From assembly GCA_029465975.1 (NCBI GenBank), contig CM055745.1, positions 16,342,116-16,406,115 on the forward strand: DNA of 64,000 nt, written 5' to 3'. This DNA comes from Dallia pectoralis (taxonomy: Eukaryota > Chordata > Actinopteri > Esociformes > Umbridae). The notes under the pieces were generated by a model. The model saw only the letters and a program-made list of their open reading frames with translations. It ran no database searches and was not told the DNA's origin. Made by a program: the position numbers and the translations under genes. This document shows positions 34,000 through 46,599 of the stretch, piece after piece; the first letter of the stretch is position 1; the number at the start of each line of letters is the position of its first letter.

Positions 34000-34570
34000 A
34001 GGTTTAAAGCCACCCGCAGTACGTCACAACCCAGATTTGCTGCACTAGTAATGGTTACATGAACCCCCCTTTTGTTTCGTCCCGCGTGTTTTGCATTGCA
34101 CCGGTCCACGGTCTGATTTGTTCCCAGTGAGGGAAGCTGAGCAGCCCTTTCACAGGCCTTCTAATGAGCCAGCTATGAATGGGGCCTGCTGGGAGAGGAA
34201 GGAAGGTTCTAGAGCCTGTCAGGCCTCGTTTGTATCACTGGTCACTAATTGATGTCGCTGGTTGAGGGTGAATGCTTGGACCCCTGCGCCAGCTGAATAC
34301 AACCCTTCATTAACGTATAAATCTCAGTCGCTGCCTAAGCTGTGTGGGTAGGGGACAAATGACGGATATTGGCTAAACATAAATAGGTTACGTTGTTTGA
34401 GTGATAAAAACAAACAAGCTTGTCATGCTAGTACGAGTCCATGTCTAGATGTATTGGACACCATATGAAATGAACAAATTGAGTCTACGTCTGGTAAATT
34501 ACAGTGAGGAATATTTACAATAGTTCAAGTAAAAATTTCCTGGGGAATATACCTGTGTCGTTAACACGAA
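34000..34570. other. No supported gene
   Basis: Unique sequence between the 40-bp array and the Tc1 relic; nothing recognised. Confidence 0.55.
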
Positions 34571-34574
34571 TATC

Positions 34575-35365
34575 TTCTCAGCCAATCACGTGGCATGTGG
34601 ACAAGGTCAAGGTGATCTGCTGAAGGTCAAACCAAGGATCAGGATGGGATGAAAGGTGATTTTCTTTTCTGGTTTGAGCATTTTAGAAAGTGCTGATCTA
34701 CTGAGATTTCCCCACATAAACATCTCTAGGGTTTACAGAGACAATCCAAAAAATAGACAATATCCTGTGAGCGACTGTTCTCTGGGGGAAAATGCCTCAT
34801 TGATGGTGGAGGTCGGGAGAGAATGGCCAGACTGGTTTACCCTGATAAAAAGGCAACAGTAAGGTCGAACCTTTATGCAGTTGGTCTACAGCAGATGACC
34901 ACCCCAGTTGTGGTCAGGAAATGCAAACTGAGGCAACACAAAAATTGGACTATAGAAGATTGTGAAAACGTTCTGTCTCCACCACCAACAGTTCAGACTG
35001 GTGGTGGTGGAGGTGTAATGGTGTGGGGGATATTTTCTTGGGACACTTTTGGGACACCACAGCCCATGTTATTTTGTCGACCATGTCCATCACAGTCTGT
35101 CCTCAGTGTGCCCATCATCTAATGGCTACTCTCTGCAGGATAACACGCAGAAAGCTCACATCGCAAACTGGCTTCTTGAACATGACAATTTGTTTCCTGT
35201 ACCTACATGGCCTCAACTGTCACCAGATCAACACCGCTAAATGGTCTAATGGCAATATGGACCAGCATCTCTGAGGAATGTTTCCAGCACCTTGTTGAAT
35301 CCGAGCCATGAGGAATATAGACGGTTCTGAAGGCTGAAGAGGGTCCAATGTGGTACTAGCAAGGT
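34575..35365 (+). pseudogene. Tc1/mariner transposase relic, plus strand
   Basis: Stop- and frameshift-broken pieces of a Tc1-like transposase in order: LESADLLRFPHINISRVYRD (paired-like DNA-binding part), MARLVYPDKKATV, KNWTIEDCENV, then GGGVMVWGIFSWDTFG and WLLEHDNLFPVPTWPQLSPD. An internal part is missing between the KNWTIED piece and VMVWGIFSW (about 34975-35000), removing the first catalytic Asp region. The last bases gtactagcaaggtgt match the 3' end of this family. It belongs to the same family as the minus-strand copy at 63095-63840. Not functional. Confidence 0.85.
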
Positions 35366-35640
35366 GTCGGTTAAGTGGGTGTGTCAATATAAGTTAAGTG
35401 GGTGTGTCTATATCAGTTAAGTGGCCGTATCTATATCAGTTAAGTGGGTGTTTCTATATTAGTTAAGTGGGCGTGTCTATATCAGTTAAGTGGGTGTGTC
35501 TATATCAGTTAAGTGGCCGTATCTATATCAGTTAAGTGGGTGTGTCTATATCAGTTAAGTGGGTGTGTCTATATCAGTTAAGTGGGTGTGTCTATATCAG
35601 TTAAGTGGGCGTGTCTATATCAGTTAAGTGGGTGTGTCCG
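35363..35640. repeat. 23-bp minisatellite at the Tc1 3' end
   Basis: About twelve copies of gttaagtgggtgtgtctata plus tca, starting where the Tc1 relic ends. Confidence 0.93.
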
Positions 35641-37790
35641 TTCAGGGGCTCGTTGGACTGACTTCCTGGGTGTGACATGCAGTGTGGATCCCCTCCAGCT
35701 CTCCAGAGCCCAGCGGAAGTTGCTTTTATGAGATAGGACTGAATATAACAGTTGGATATCACTTTATTCAGGGGGAAGAGAAGAGAGTTGTGGGTGAAAA
35801 TAGAGAGTTGACTTTGTTTTTTTAACGTCCACTTCCACCAGTGCAAATGTACTGCTGAATCACTGGTTTGAATCCCACCCGCAGCTTTTTCAGCAAAAAC
35901 ACTTTCCCCAATGTAGCTGTGCATAAATCATGAACATTGCTGAACATATAACATATAACACTGGCATTGACAGGATCATGTACAGAAAACTGCAATGAAC
36001 TGTGACTATTTCTAGAACAAGTACTCCATCTGGTGGATGATATGGTGTACTGCATGCTTATCGCTAGTCCCAATAGTCCCCTAAGCCCTGATCCCTTACG
36101 GACTAAATTGACGTCACATGGTGAGTGATTGAGTGCAAGAGGCTGCAAGGGCACATGATACAGTAAATAGGAGTGGGACAGCACTTTATCACGTCACCTT
36201 GACGACGCTGATGCATGTTGCATGCTTTTTGTGTTTGGCACATTTTATCTAATGTTTATTACTTTCTTCGTTATGCCAACATAGGCATAATCTGTCGCAA
36301 AAACTGAATTTGAAATTCTAAGCAGAAAATGCAAAGAGACTCTAAATTCCTAAAACAATCAGAGTTTTTTTTTATAGATTTGAAAACCGGGAGCAGTTGA
36401 CAGCCCTCTCAAGGGCCATGCACACCATGACACAAGTGACTTAAATAAATAAATGCATGGCAGAATGTTTTTTTCGAGATTGTTTGGATCACGAGTGACT
36501 GACAAAACATAAATGTATTTATTTGAACATTGACAAATGTGTGTAGTGTTGTCACAACAATAGTAATATTACAATCAATTTCAAAATTGCTGGAAGCTAC
36601 GCACCCCACTGCAAGCTGGCAGTGTGCACATCAAAGAGAGCTCAGTGACAGCACACCAGATATAGGGCCATTTGCGAATTTAGCAAGCTGGCTGTATGCA
36701 TCTAACTTTAGTAGAATCAGATCAAGAGCTCTCCGTTTAGGGTTGAGCTCAGGCCTATATACACTCAGTATGGCCGTATGCATAATATCATCGACCTCTC
36801 GTATCCGGTTAGATAAAAACTCGTGCTGTTTGGCTGAGATCAGGATAACAAAATGTGTACAGCCACCTGAGAAGTAACCAAAGCTATATATCACTCAAAC
36901 TAGATAACTAATCTTCTATGGTGACATCACAATTCAGCAAGCATATCAGAAACACATAGAGTGGATAGGAAAAGTCTACACACCCCTGTTAAAATGCCAT
37001 GTTTTTGTGATGTGAACAAATGAGACAAAGATTAATCATGTCAGAACTTTTTTCCCCCTTTAATGTGGCCTATAATGTAAACAATTCAATTGAAAAACCA
37101 ATATGAAAATCTTTGAGGGGTAAAAATTCAAAGAAGAAAACGTAATTTTTTCTGTCATTGCCTGGTGGGTATTAACTAGAAGAACGACTGGCTTACTTGT
37201 GTTTCTCCTTCCCCAAAGCTCATGCAATTATATTGCTTTCACAAAGTCAGCTGAGGAAAACATGTTACTACCAATGTCTGCAGACCTTCTGCAACCGGAT
37301 TCCCCCCCAAAACAGACTAGCCCTGAAATCTTTTACACATACTGCGAATGCTCAAATACAGCAATGTTGTTTTTAAGATTTTCTACTACAAGTCTCCTGA
37401 AAGTGTTAAATGTTATTAATCACTGAACCTTCTGCTTTATAACCTCTGTCCCCTTCATGACCGTAATTAATAAACCCTAAATGTACCTCATTCGTACCAT
37501 TTTATTAATTTTAATAATAAAAGTGTAGCATTCGAAGAGTCGTCTGGGAGTTGCTTATGAGACAGAGCTGTATAGCAACAAATTGAATATTACTAATTTG
37601 GATAGAAACGTTTTACATGTTTTGGTTGGCTTTGTTTATGCTTTCTGATCCACCAGGAGTCCATCTATATTCTATTTTTAATACTCAAGGATATCCTGTG
37701 GACATTCATTCTAAAATGCCCGAAGATAAGACTGCAAAACCAGGTCTTGTCTTTCAATGGGCGCTGTGTGGTTTAATCCATGTTGAGAGA
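35641..37790. other. No supported gene; DNA-transposon end near 37 kb
   Basis: At about 36960-37190, gaaaagtctacacacccctg and the following text resemble the end of a Tc1-like non-coding element common in fish. At 35860-35880 a tRNA B-box-like tttgaatccc is present, without a visible A box. The rest is unassigned. Confidence 0.45.
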
Positions 37791-37792
37791 AC

Positions 37793-38308
37793 TGGATACT
37801 ACGGAGCCCCCCTGGTGTCAGCTAAAAAAAAAAGTAAACTGTTCCCTCGTTTTTATAAACTGTGCGTACGGTTTTGCAATCTGCGAGCACGGTTTTGCAA
37901 TCTCTGCGCGCTCGCACGAATTTGAAACGTGCCCACGTAAACGTACGGAAAAGTGTACATTCCAGAGAAGAAGACGTCACGAGTGGCATACTGTCAGCAC
38001 GGACTGCATCCGACAAGTAAGTGATATTTATCTGGATTTAAGGCTACATGTAATGCTATCTTGTGTATTGCATTGTTCGTTTTATTGTTTTCTTAACTTA
38101 CTTTGCATTAATTGAGCATTTCACCCAGTCCAAAACCTTACAGTTTTTTTTAGAATTGGTGGGGCGGGGGGTTGTTGCCTTAACATAATGTCTACCGAAA
38201 TTGTTAGAGCAACTATAGACTGATTCTTACAGGGCTCTGTAGTCTGGTTGTTAGAGCAACTATAGACTGATTCTGATTTTTACAGTGCTCTGTAGTCTGG
38301 TCACCTAT
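37793..38308 (+). repeat. Left arm of a long inverted repeat
   Basis: Starts tacggagcccccctggtgtc. It includes gtaaactgttccctcg, acgtaaacgtacggaaaagt and gacaagtaagtgatatttat, and ends in two direct copies of gttagagcaactatagactg. The same series occurs in reverse at 42040-42515. The arms are clearly related but not identical. Confidence 0.9.
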
Positions 38309-38309
38309 T

Positions 38310-39510
38310 AAAGATTTAAATTTTTACATACATATAAAGATACTGGAAGGCAACTTTATTCTTCAACACACTCCTGCCGGTATCTCTGTCTCTCACATTT
38401 TGATATGTTTATGACCATACGTCTATATCTGTATATGTACTCATATTCCTGTTTTGTTTGTTCTAGGTGATTTGGTTCCATGGTTTTCCGGTGATCTCAA
38501 CGGGGATAAGACAATAGAGGATATATATAGATATGTAGATAGAGATATATATATATTTATATATTATAGAGATTTATAAATATACACACACACACACACA
38601 CACACACACGTATTTGTGTGTTGAATACATTTTGCCCATGTTTATATAAACATCTAAATGTATAATATTTGTTCCACTTTTTTATAAACATAAGTGCTTT
38701 GTTTTTATAAACATTCAGTAAATGTATTGTTCCAATACAGTTTTTAAAATACAGAACTCTATTTTGAAAGGGTGTATTACATGCCAATTCAATAGGTTAT
38801 GGTGTTATTACATCAAATCTATTTATTTTTTTTCGTTTTATTTTTTTTTACACAACAGGGAATGTTACCAGAGAAGAATAATAGAAATGTCCCTTTTATT
38901 ATTTATATTTTTTGTAAAGGCTGTTTCCTGTTCATTTTTTGAACTATTAAACGACTCAGATCTGAGTGTGTGTATATGAGTTTCTCATTCTAGGGGATTC
39001 CAGGGGGAAAAACAGATGTTTTATTGTCTGTGGGAGCACCAAAAAAGCAGGTTACTGATACTCTCAGAAAGGTAAGCCTCTTGGTCTGGTAGGTGTGACA
39101 GAACTATCTGAAGGCCTGAAAAGACAACTCAAAGAACAACAAGACATAAAAGTGCCAACTAAATGTATTTATTTAGTACAATTTGTCGCTGCATTTGAAA
39201 TCTACTTAAACTCTACCCTCTCTATCCTACTCATGTTGATCTCACAAAATTTAGGATTGTTCGACCCTGTAGCTTTCATCAGCATATGATTTGCTCAGTG
39301 TGTGTGTGAGATGAGCAACATCAGTCATTGTGGTGTCTGAAGACTGTATCCTGTAGTCTCCTAAGGCCGGAGGCCACCAATGCTGTGTCTTGTGTAGCTC
39401 ACTTCAGTAAGTGATGACTTGGTTAGACTACTTTTGCCTCTGCTACCTATCAATGTTTAATATTGTAGTCAGTTCTTCTCTCAGGGAAAGGTAAAGGTCA
39501 AAGGCCATGT
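38310..39510. other. Spacer inside the inverted repeat
   Basis: Includes an AT-rich run (38515-38580) and a short (CA)n at 38583-38610. No coding likeness. Confidence 0.55.
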
Positions 39511-39519
39511 ATGATTCCG

Positions 39520-42020
39520 TAGAAACATCTGGAGGTTGTTTTGGGCCATTATTTAGGTGCAGAGGATGAACACATCTGGAGGTTGTTTTGGGCCATTAGG
39601 TGCAGAGGGTGAACACATCTGGAGGTTGTTTTGGACCATTAGGTGCAGAGGATGAACACATCTGGAGGTTGTTTGGGGCCATTAGGTGCAACGGGTGAAC
39701 ACATCTGGAGGTTGTTTTGGGCCATTAGGTGCAGAAGGTGAACACATCTGGAGGTTGTTTTGGGCCATTAGGTGCAACGGGTGAACACATCTGGAGGTTG
39801 TTTTGGGCCATTAGGTGCAGTGGGTGAACACATCTGGAGGTTGTTTTGGACCATTAGGTGCAGAGGGTGAACAGATCTGGAGGTTGTTTTGGGTCAATAG
39901 GTGCAGAGGGTGAACACATCTGGAGGTTGTTTTGGGTCATTATGTGCAGAGGGTGAACACATCTGGAGGTTGTTTTGGACCATTAGGTGCAGAGGGTGAA
40001 CACATCTGGAGGTTGTTTTGGGTCATTAGGTAGGTGTAGAGGATGAACACATCTGGAGGTTGTTTTGGGCCATTATGTGCAGAGGGTGAACACATCTGGA
40101 GGTTGTTTTGGACCATTAGGTACAGAGGGTGAACACATCTGGATTAGGTTGTTTTGGGCCATTAGGTGCAGAGGGTGAACACATCTGGAGGTTGTTTTGG
40201 AGGTTGTTTTGGGTCTTTATTTAGGGCCATTATGTGCAGAGGGTGAACACATCTGGAGGTTGTTTTGGGCCATTAGGTGCAGAGGGTGAACACATCTGGA
40301 GGTTGTTTTGGGCCATTAGGTGCAGAGGGTGAACACATCTGGAGGTTGTTTTGGGCCATTAGGTGCAGAGGGTGAACACATCTGGAGGTTGTTTTGGGCC
40401 ATTAGGTGCAGAGGGTGAACACATCTGGAGGTTGTTTTGGGCCATTAGGTGCAGAGGGTGAACACATCTGGAGGTTGTTTTGGGTCTTTATTTAGGTGCA
40501 GAGGGTGAACACATCTGGAGGTTGTTTTGGGCCATTAGGGTGAGAGGGTGAACACATCTGGAGGGTTGTTTTGGGCCATTAGGCAGAGGGTTGTTTTTTG
40601 GGTCTTTATTCTGGAGGTGCAGAGGGGGTGAACACATCTGGAGGTTGTTTTTGTTTTGGCCATTAGGTGCATGAACACATCTGGAGGTTGTTTTGGACCA
40701 TTAGGTGCAGAGGGTGAACATTTGGAGGTTGTTTTGGGCATGAACACATCTGGAGGTTGTTTTGGGTGAACATTGGAGGTTGTGCAGAGGAGGGTGAACA
40801 CATCTGGAGGTTGTTTTGGGCCATTAGGTGCAGAGGGTGAACACATCTGGAGGTTGTTTTGGGCCATTAGGTGCAGAGGGTGAACACATCTGGAGGTTGT
40901 TTTGGGTCATTAGGTGCAGAGGGTGAACACATCTGGAGGTTGTTTTGGGCCATTATGTGCAGAGGGTGAACACATCTGGAGGTTGTTTTGGGTCATTAGG
41001 TAGGTGCAGAGGATGAACACATCTGGAGGTTGTTTTGGGCCATTATGTGCAGAGGGTGAACACATCTGGAGGTTGTTTTGGGCCATTAGGTACAGAGGGT
41101 GAACACATCTGGAGGTTGTTTTGGGCCATCTGGAGGTTGTCTGGAGGTTGTTTTGACCATTATGTGCAGAGGGTGAACACATCTGGAGGTTGTTTTGGGC
41201 CATTATGTGCAGAGGGTGAACACATCTGGAGGTTGTTTTGGGCCATTAGGTGCAGAGGTTGTTTTGGGCCATGAGACACATCTGGAGGTTGTTTTGGGCC
41301 ATTAGGTGCAGAGGATGAACACATCTGGAGGTTGTTTTGGACCATTAGGTGCAGAGGGTGAACACATCTGGAGGTTGTTTTGGGTCTTTATTTAGGTGCA
41401 GAGGGTGAACACATCTGGAGGTTGTTTTGGGCCATTAGGTGCAGAGGGTGAACACATCTGGAAGTTGTTTTGGACAATTAGGTGCAGAGGGTGAACACAT
41501 CTGGAGGTTGTTTTGGGTCTTTATTTAGATGCAGAGGGTGAACACATCTGGAGGTTGTTTTGGGCCATTAGGTGCAGAGGGTGAACACATCTGGAGGTTG
41601 TTTTGGGCCATTATGTGCAGAGGGTGAACACATCTGGAGGTTGTTTTGGACCATTAGGTGCAGAGGGTGAACACATCTGGAGGTTGTTTTGGGCCATTAG
41701 GAGCAGAGGGTGAACACATCTGGAGGTTGTTTTGGGCCATTAGGTGCAGAGGGTGAACACATCTGGAGGTTGTTTTGGGCCATTAGGTGCAGAGGGTGAA
41801 AACATCTGGAGGTTGTTTTGGGTCATTAGGTGCAGAGGGTGAACACATCTGGAGGTTGTTTTGGACCATTAGGTGCAGAGGGTGAACACATCTGGAGGTT
41901 GTTTTGGACCATTATGTGCAGAGGGTGAACACATCTGGAGGTTGTTTTGGACCATCAGGTGCAGTGGGTGAACACATCTGATGGTTGTTTTGGACCATTA
42001 GGTGCAGAGGGTGAACACAT
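39520..42020. repeat. 43-bp minisatellite, about 2.5 kb
   Basis: Close to 58 copies of a 43-bp unit (ggtgcagagggtgaacacat then ctggaggttgttttgggcca and tta). A disordered zone of shortened units lies at about 40540-40800 and near 41120-41160. The array sits between the two inverted arms. Confidence 0.96.
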
Positions 42021-42039
42021 CTTAATCACAGGCAATGTA

Positions 42040-42515
42040 TAGTTGGTCTAACAACTAGACTACAGATCACTGAATCAGAAGCAGTCTATAGTTGTTCTAA
42101 CAACTTCTGAAGACATTACAGTTATGTTAAGGCCACAAAACCCCCACCAATCCACACAGACCTTCTCCTAGCTGTAACAGCAGCCTAGCTAACTGTAAGG
42201 TTTTGGACTGGGTGAAATGCTCAATTAATGCAACGTACGTTTAGAAAGCAATAAAACGAACAATGCAATACACAATATAGCATCTCATGTAGCCTTAAAT
42301 CCAGATAAATACCACTTACTTGTCGGATGCAGACCGTGCTGACAGTATGCCACTCGTGACGTCTTCTTCTCTGGAATGTACACTTTTCCGTACGTTTACG
42401 TGGGCACGTTTACAAATTCGTGCGCACAGTTTATAAAACCGATCGATGGAACAGTTTATAAAACCGAGGCAACAGTTTACTTTTTTTAACAGCTGACACC
42501 AGGGGGGCTCCGTAT
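42040..42515 (-). repeat. Right arm of the long inverted repeat
   Basis: Reverse complement of the arm at 37793-38308, with shared landmarks ggcatactgtcagcacgg (reverse), the acgtaaacgtacgg stretch and the gggggctccgta outer end. It differs by small indels, and the atagttgttctaacaac block is again doubled. Confidence 0.9.
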
Positions 42516-42619
42516 TTAAGTCTTCAGGCTGGTAAGTTGATGTACCCCCCAAACAAATGATCCGCTGAAAATAAGTTTCTTTCGCCATGCAGGTCTATGG
42601 GAAAAAGTATTTCTGGTCC

Positions 42620-42762
42620 ATGGGTTGCAGTACCACCCTTATCCGCCATGGGGTGCAGTACCACCCTTATCCGCCATGGGGTGCAGTACCACCCTTATCC
42701 GCCATGGGGTGCAGTACCACCCTTATCCGCCATGGGGTGCAGTACCACCCTAATCCACTAAG
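42620..42762. repeat. 28-bp repeat upstream of ap3b2
   Basis: Five copies of catggggtgcagtaccaccc plus ttatccgc, ending about 400 bp before the ap3b2 start codon. Confidence 0.93.
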
Positions 42763-42901
42763 CCCATGGTGGCTTTTAAAGATGGCGCTGTTCCTGGGGG
42801 CTTGGGGAAATCCCACCGAAAGGTTTTACGGAAGGACCAGCAGACATCACGTGACTCGAGCATCATCATCATCATCCGGCTTGGTGACCGTGTGGATGTA
42901 G

Positions 42902-43093
42902 CAGAGAACAGAGGGGAGACCGCACGGCTGTACCTTGAGAACAGAGAGGAGACCGCACCTGGAGAACAGAGGGGAGACCGCACCGCTGTACCCCGAGAAC
43001 AGAGGGGCGACCGTACCGTTGTACCTCGAGAACAGAGGGGAGACCGCACCGTTGTACCTCGAGAACAGAGGGGAGACCGCACCGTTGTACCTT
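42902..43093. repeat. 33-bp VNTR just upstream of the ap3b2 start
   Basis: About six units (agaacagaggggagaccgca then ccgttgtacctcg), some shortened. The unit length keeps the frame of the upstream ORF at 42766-43158. The array ends 65 bp before the ap3b2 ATG and is probably transcribed as 5' UTR, although the transcription start is not known. Confidence 0.9.
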
Positions 43094-43157
43094 TAAGAGG
43101 CGTCCTGGTCGCTGCATCACATCTCCATCGCTGTGTTCGGGAACAGAGGCCCCAGTA

Positions 43158-43270
43158 ATGTCTGCCAACTCTGCGTTCAATGAGGAGAAAGGAGGCTCCT
43201 CGAATGTCGGGGAGCCTGAATACGGCCACGACCCGGCCAGCGGGGGGATTTTCTCCTCTGATTACAAAAG
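43158..43270 (+). CDS. ap3b2: AP-3 complex subunit beta-2, first coding exon
   Basis: The frame from the ATG encodes 37 residues plus two bases of an Arg codon before the donor gtaggt. The second half, GEPEYGHDPASGGIFSSDYK (residues 18-37), is the highly conserved start of AP3B2, where the next residues begin the HEAT-like trunk. The ATG is the natural start because the family begins MSA- at this distance. AP3B2 is the neuron-specific beta subunit of the AP-3 adaptor coat, which sorts cargo into synaptic vesicles and lysosome-related organelles. Only this exon is in view. I searched by eye for the following HDDLKEML exon to the right edge and did not find it, so intron 1 exceeds 20.7 kb or the gene is broken. 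The ATG overlaps the stop of an upstream ORF (TAATG). Confidence 0.88.
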
Positions 43271-44899
43271 GTAGGTGCAGAGAAAACGATTGTTTGTGTC
43301 GCGGTTTGTCCTTGGTGTTGTCATAGGGAAATATCACGGGCAGCTTACCGGGAGGCGCAGCTTACAAACCCGCCGACCCGTGATAATAACACCCGCAAGG
43401 CCATCTGGGCGGCCTGTGCACATCCAGTACTGTCACTGTGATTTGGGCCGATTTAAATGAGACTATAGGCCGCAGAAATGCATGCAGCATCATATAGATT
43501 GGACATTTGAGTACATTCTTGCATTTGCATGAGTGTTCAGTAAATGCAAAAACGCAGTAAATGATTGCATTAACATGAGTGTTCAGTAAATGCGATAATG
43601 CAAAAATTCAGTAAATTATTGCATTTAATTGTGTCCTACAAATAGGTTAATCTCAATCTCAGTCAGGACTGATCGCGGTTGTGTGTGTACGATATCCTAT
43701 TATTTGATTGGACACACCAAAGATAGATGTGTGTTTACAGTCAGGCTTATTGGGGGTGTGTTGGTGCTGTAGTTATGCGATAGATTGTTTCAGTAATGGA
43801 TACTTTTAATATCTGTAATAGTATATGAATAAGAGTAAAATAATGCACTGGTCTTTTGATATGTCCTGAACTCCTGACTGGACAGGTCCGTGGTGCTGAA
43901 GGAGCTCTGTGTGTGGAAGTGGTGAGGGAACACAGCAACTTGTTTTAAGTCTCTACACATATGGAAACTTGGGTTATGTAGATGTTGAATATTTCACTGT
44001 TTCCACTGTTGGTTGCTTAGCTTGAGGTTAATCGCATCGGCCTACATTTTTGTTCCTGTACGAAATGATCCAGAGCCTTGCTCTAGGCTTCAGTCCGTAT
44101 GGATCACGTTAGAGAAAGCTGCATTAATGAAGATCACTGCAAGATCAGATTATAATAGTAATAATTAAGATAATCAGAAAAAAATAATAAGCACGACATT
44201 TGCAAACTATGTCCAGTAGCATTGCGGAGCGATAATGTGAGAAAAGACACACAGCGTTTTTATTTAATGAGCCATTAGGCAAAACAGGTTATTCTACCGA
44301 TGTGTTCTTATTCATTTACTACTGACTCCAGTTCAGTTGTTGATTGTCTGGCCGGTTGGCTGTTGGTCACGTGACACCTACCGAGTCCCACTTGTGCCAT
44401 GTGAGTACTCCATTGCTGAGGACATTGCTATTAACATTTTATGTTATTATATTATCTAAACAGAATGACCCAGCACTAATACAGATGAGATTATTTTCTA
44501 ACAGACATGTTTTCTGAATTGAGGCCTTTCCTAGCATCAAACATCCCTTTTTATATACACACATCACATGTATAAGCACTTTACTACCTTTTTGTAGCTC
44601 ACAGTTCTCCACTCGTCTGGTGGTTATATGGCACTGACAGGTATTTCAACCACTTTAGTAGGTGCGTTTTCTTACGGTAGATATCGGTCACTGTCGTCGC
44701 TTTTCGGAGACAATAAGCTCTAGAGTCCATCGCTCAATCAATGCTCTCTGCTGTTGTGCACAGGGTCATTCATTTTTTTTTTTTTTTTTTTTTGTATTTT
44801 ACTCCATAAATAGTTACAATATGGTCGTTTTCTATGCATTTCTATGTTCTATATTCAGCCTACTGCTCAAGCCAATAATCTAGCTGGCTTCAGAGGAGA

Positions 44900-45235
44900 T
44901 ATTAGAAAAAACGGTCAAATTCAAATCACACTGCGTTGTCTTGGCTTTATGCTTAGGGTCATTGTCCTGTTAAAGGTTGAACCTTCACCTAGTCTCCTAG
45001 TCACGGCTTGTTTGGTTTCCTCCAGATCTGACACTTGGATTTAGGTTAAACAGTGCATGTTGGTTTTATCAAACCAGCAACAAGCCTAGTTTCTTGTGGT
45101 CTTAGAATGCTTTTGGTGCCTTTTGGAAAACTCCAAGCCTTTTACCAAAGAGTGGCTTTCGTCTGGCCACTCTACCATACGTTCTGATTGGTGGAGTGCT
45201 CCAGAGATGGTTATCTTTCTAGAAGGTTCTCAGAA
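44900..45235 (-). mobile_element. DNA-transposon relic (Tc1-like, decayed)
   Basis: Segments such as gggtcattgtcctgttaaag, ggtgccttttggaaaactcc and tctggccactctaccatacg resemble the antisense of a decayed Tc1-type element common in salmonid-like genomes. No intact coding frame. Boundaries are approximate. Confidence 0.5.
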
Positions 45236-45586
45236 TGCCAAATTGTTAGTTCACTAAAGCCTACTGGGATGTGTGGGTTCTCTGGTTCTGACCTTTAGAG
45301 ATCTGCACTGCAACATTAATACTGTGTTATATAGACATAATCCGACCCACTTGCAGTGTCATTTAGAGAAGTGTAAAACAGGATTTGGAAAGATTTTGTG
45401 GCTATGCCTATCTGTATAGTCTTATAGTAATCATGCCACTGCTCTGTTAAAAAAACTAAAAGCTGTCGATCTTTCATACCTATTTTTCATTTCACATTTC
45501 CCCTTTTGCCTTATACTTAAGAAGTGAACACACCAACGCAGGGTGGGTTTAGCGCCTGAAGCAATGCTGATAAGTGCAGATTGCCA

Positions 45587-45668
45587 GTCAGAACGCCAGT
45601 CAGAACGCCAGTCAGAACGCCAGTCAGAACGCCAGTCAGAACGCCAGTCAGAACGCCAGTCAGAACGC
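45587..45668. repeat. 12-bp tandem repeat
   Basis: Seven copies of gccagtcagaac. Confidence 0.93.
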
Positions 45669-46284
45669 CCCCTTCCTGTGTGAACTGGCGGTCAAAGAGG
45701 ATATACAGACAGCTCTAAGCTACTAAGGATTTATGCTACCTTCAGTTAGCCAAGCACACTGCTAGCTAGTGCACAATGTTATGTACACATAAAACTATTG
45801 TCAGACACATTACGATATCCACCTTCTGTACCCCCCGATCTACCTACAATTACACTTACATTTCCGTCATTTAGCAAGTGCTAACAGTTAGCTAATGAAT
45901 AGCATTAACCAAACTAAATGCATTCAGTGCACGGTTGTTTTCATTGCATGGACGATCTCCAAGGATTAGCTGAGGTGCCACAACACTGACTTCACGTTCT
46001 CCTCTGCAACATGACTGCAGTGAGCAGCTTTCAGTATTCAGCTGAAGAAGATTATATAACTGTGTTCTATGCAGAAAGGCTTACCCCGGGGCAAACATTA
46101 TCTGTTCGTTATTTGCTGTAGTTTGGGCTGGCTCGCTGTTCAGTATGGGCCCTTTGTCACAAGTGGTTTACTGTGTAGTGAATAGGGCGCCGTTGGGACG
46201 CACAATAAGTAGGGACTATATTTAGACTTTGTCTTTGGATCAAAGCAATGGCTGAATACATTGAAGATGTCTAAAAGGAGGCCT

Positions 46285-46580
<296 letters not shown>

Positions 46581-46599
46581 TGTCAGCCACTGTATGTCC

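Larger units (their letters stand above)
43271..46285. other. Presumed ap3b2 intron 1, first part
   Basis: No second ap3b2 exon. At 43525-43620 a weak repeat of gcattaacatgagtgttcag occurs about twice. A poly-T run lies at 44773-44794. Other elements in this part are listed separately. Confidence 0.5.

Noticed and set aside
35855..35885. tRNA-derived SINE
   Set aside because: A B-box-like tttgaatccc is present, but no A box or tRNA fold is found at the right distance.
43887..43921. Small exon between acag and gtgagg after ap3b2 exon 1
   Set aside because: Encoded residues do not match the AP3B2 second exon, and frame 2 entry gives an early stop.
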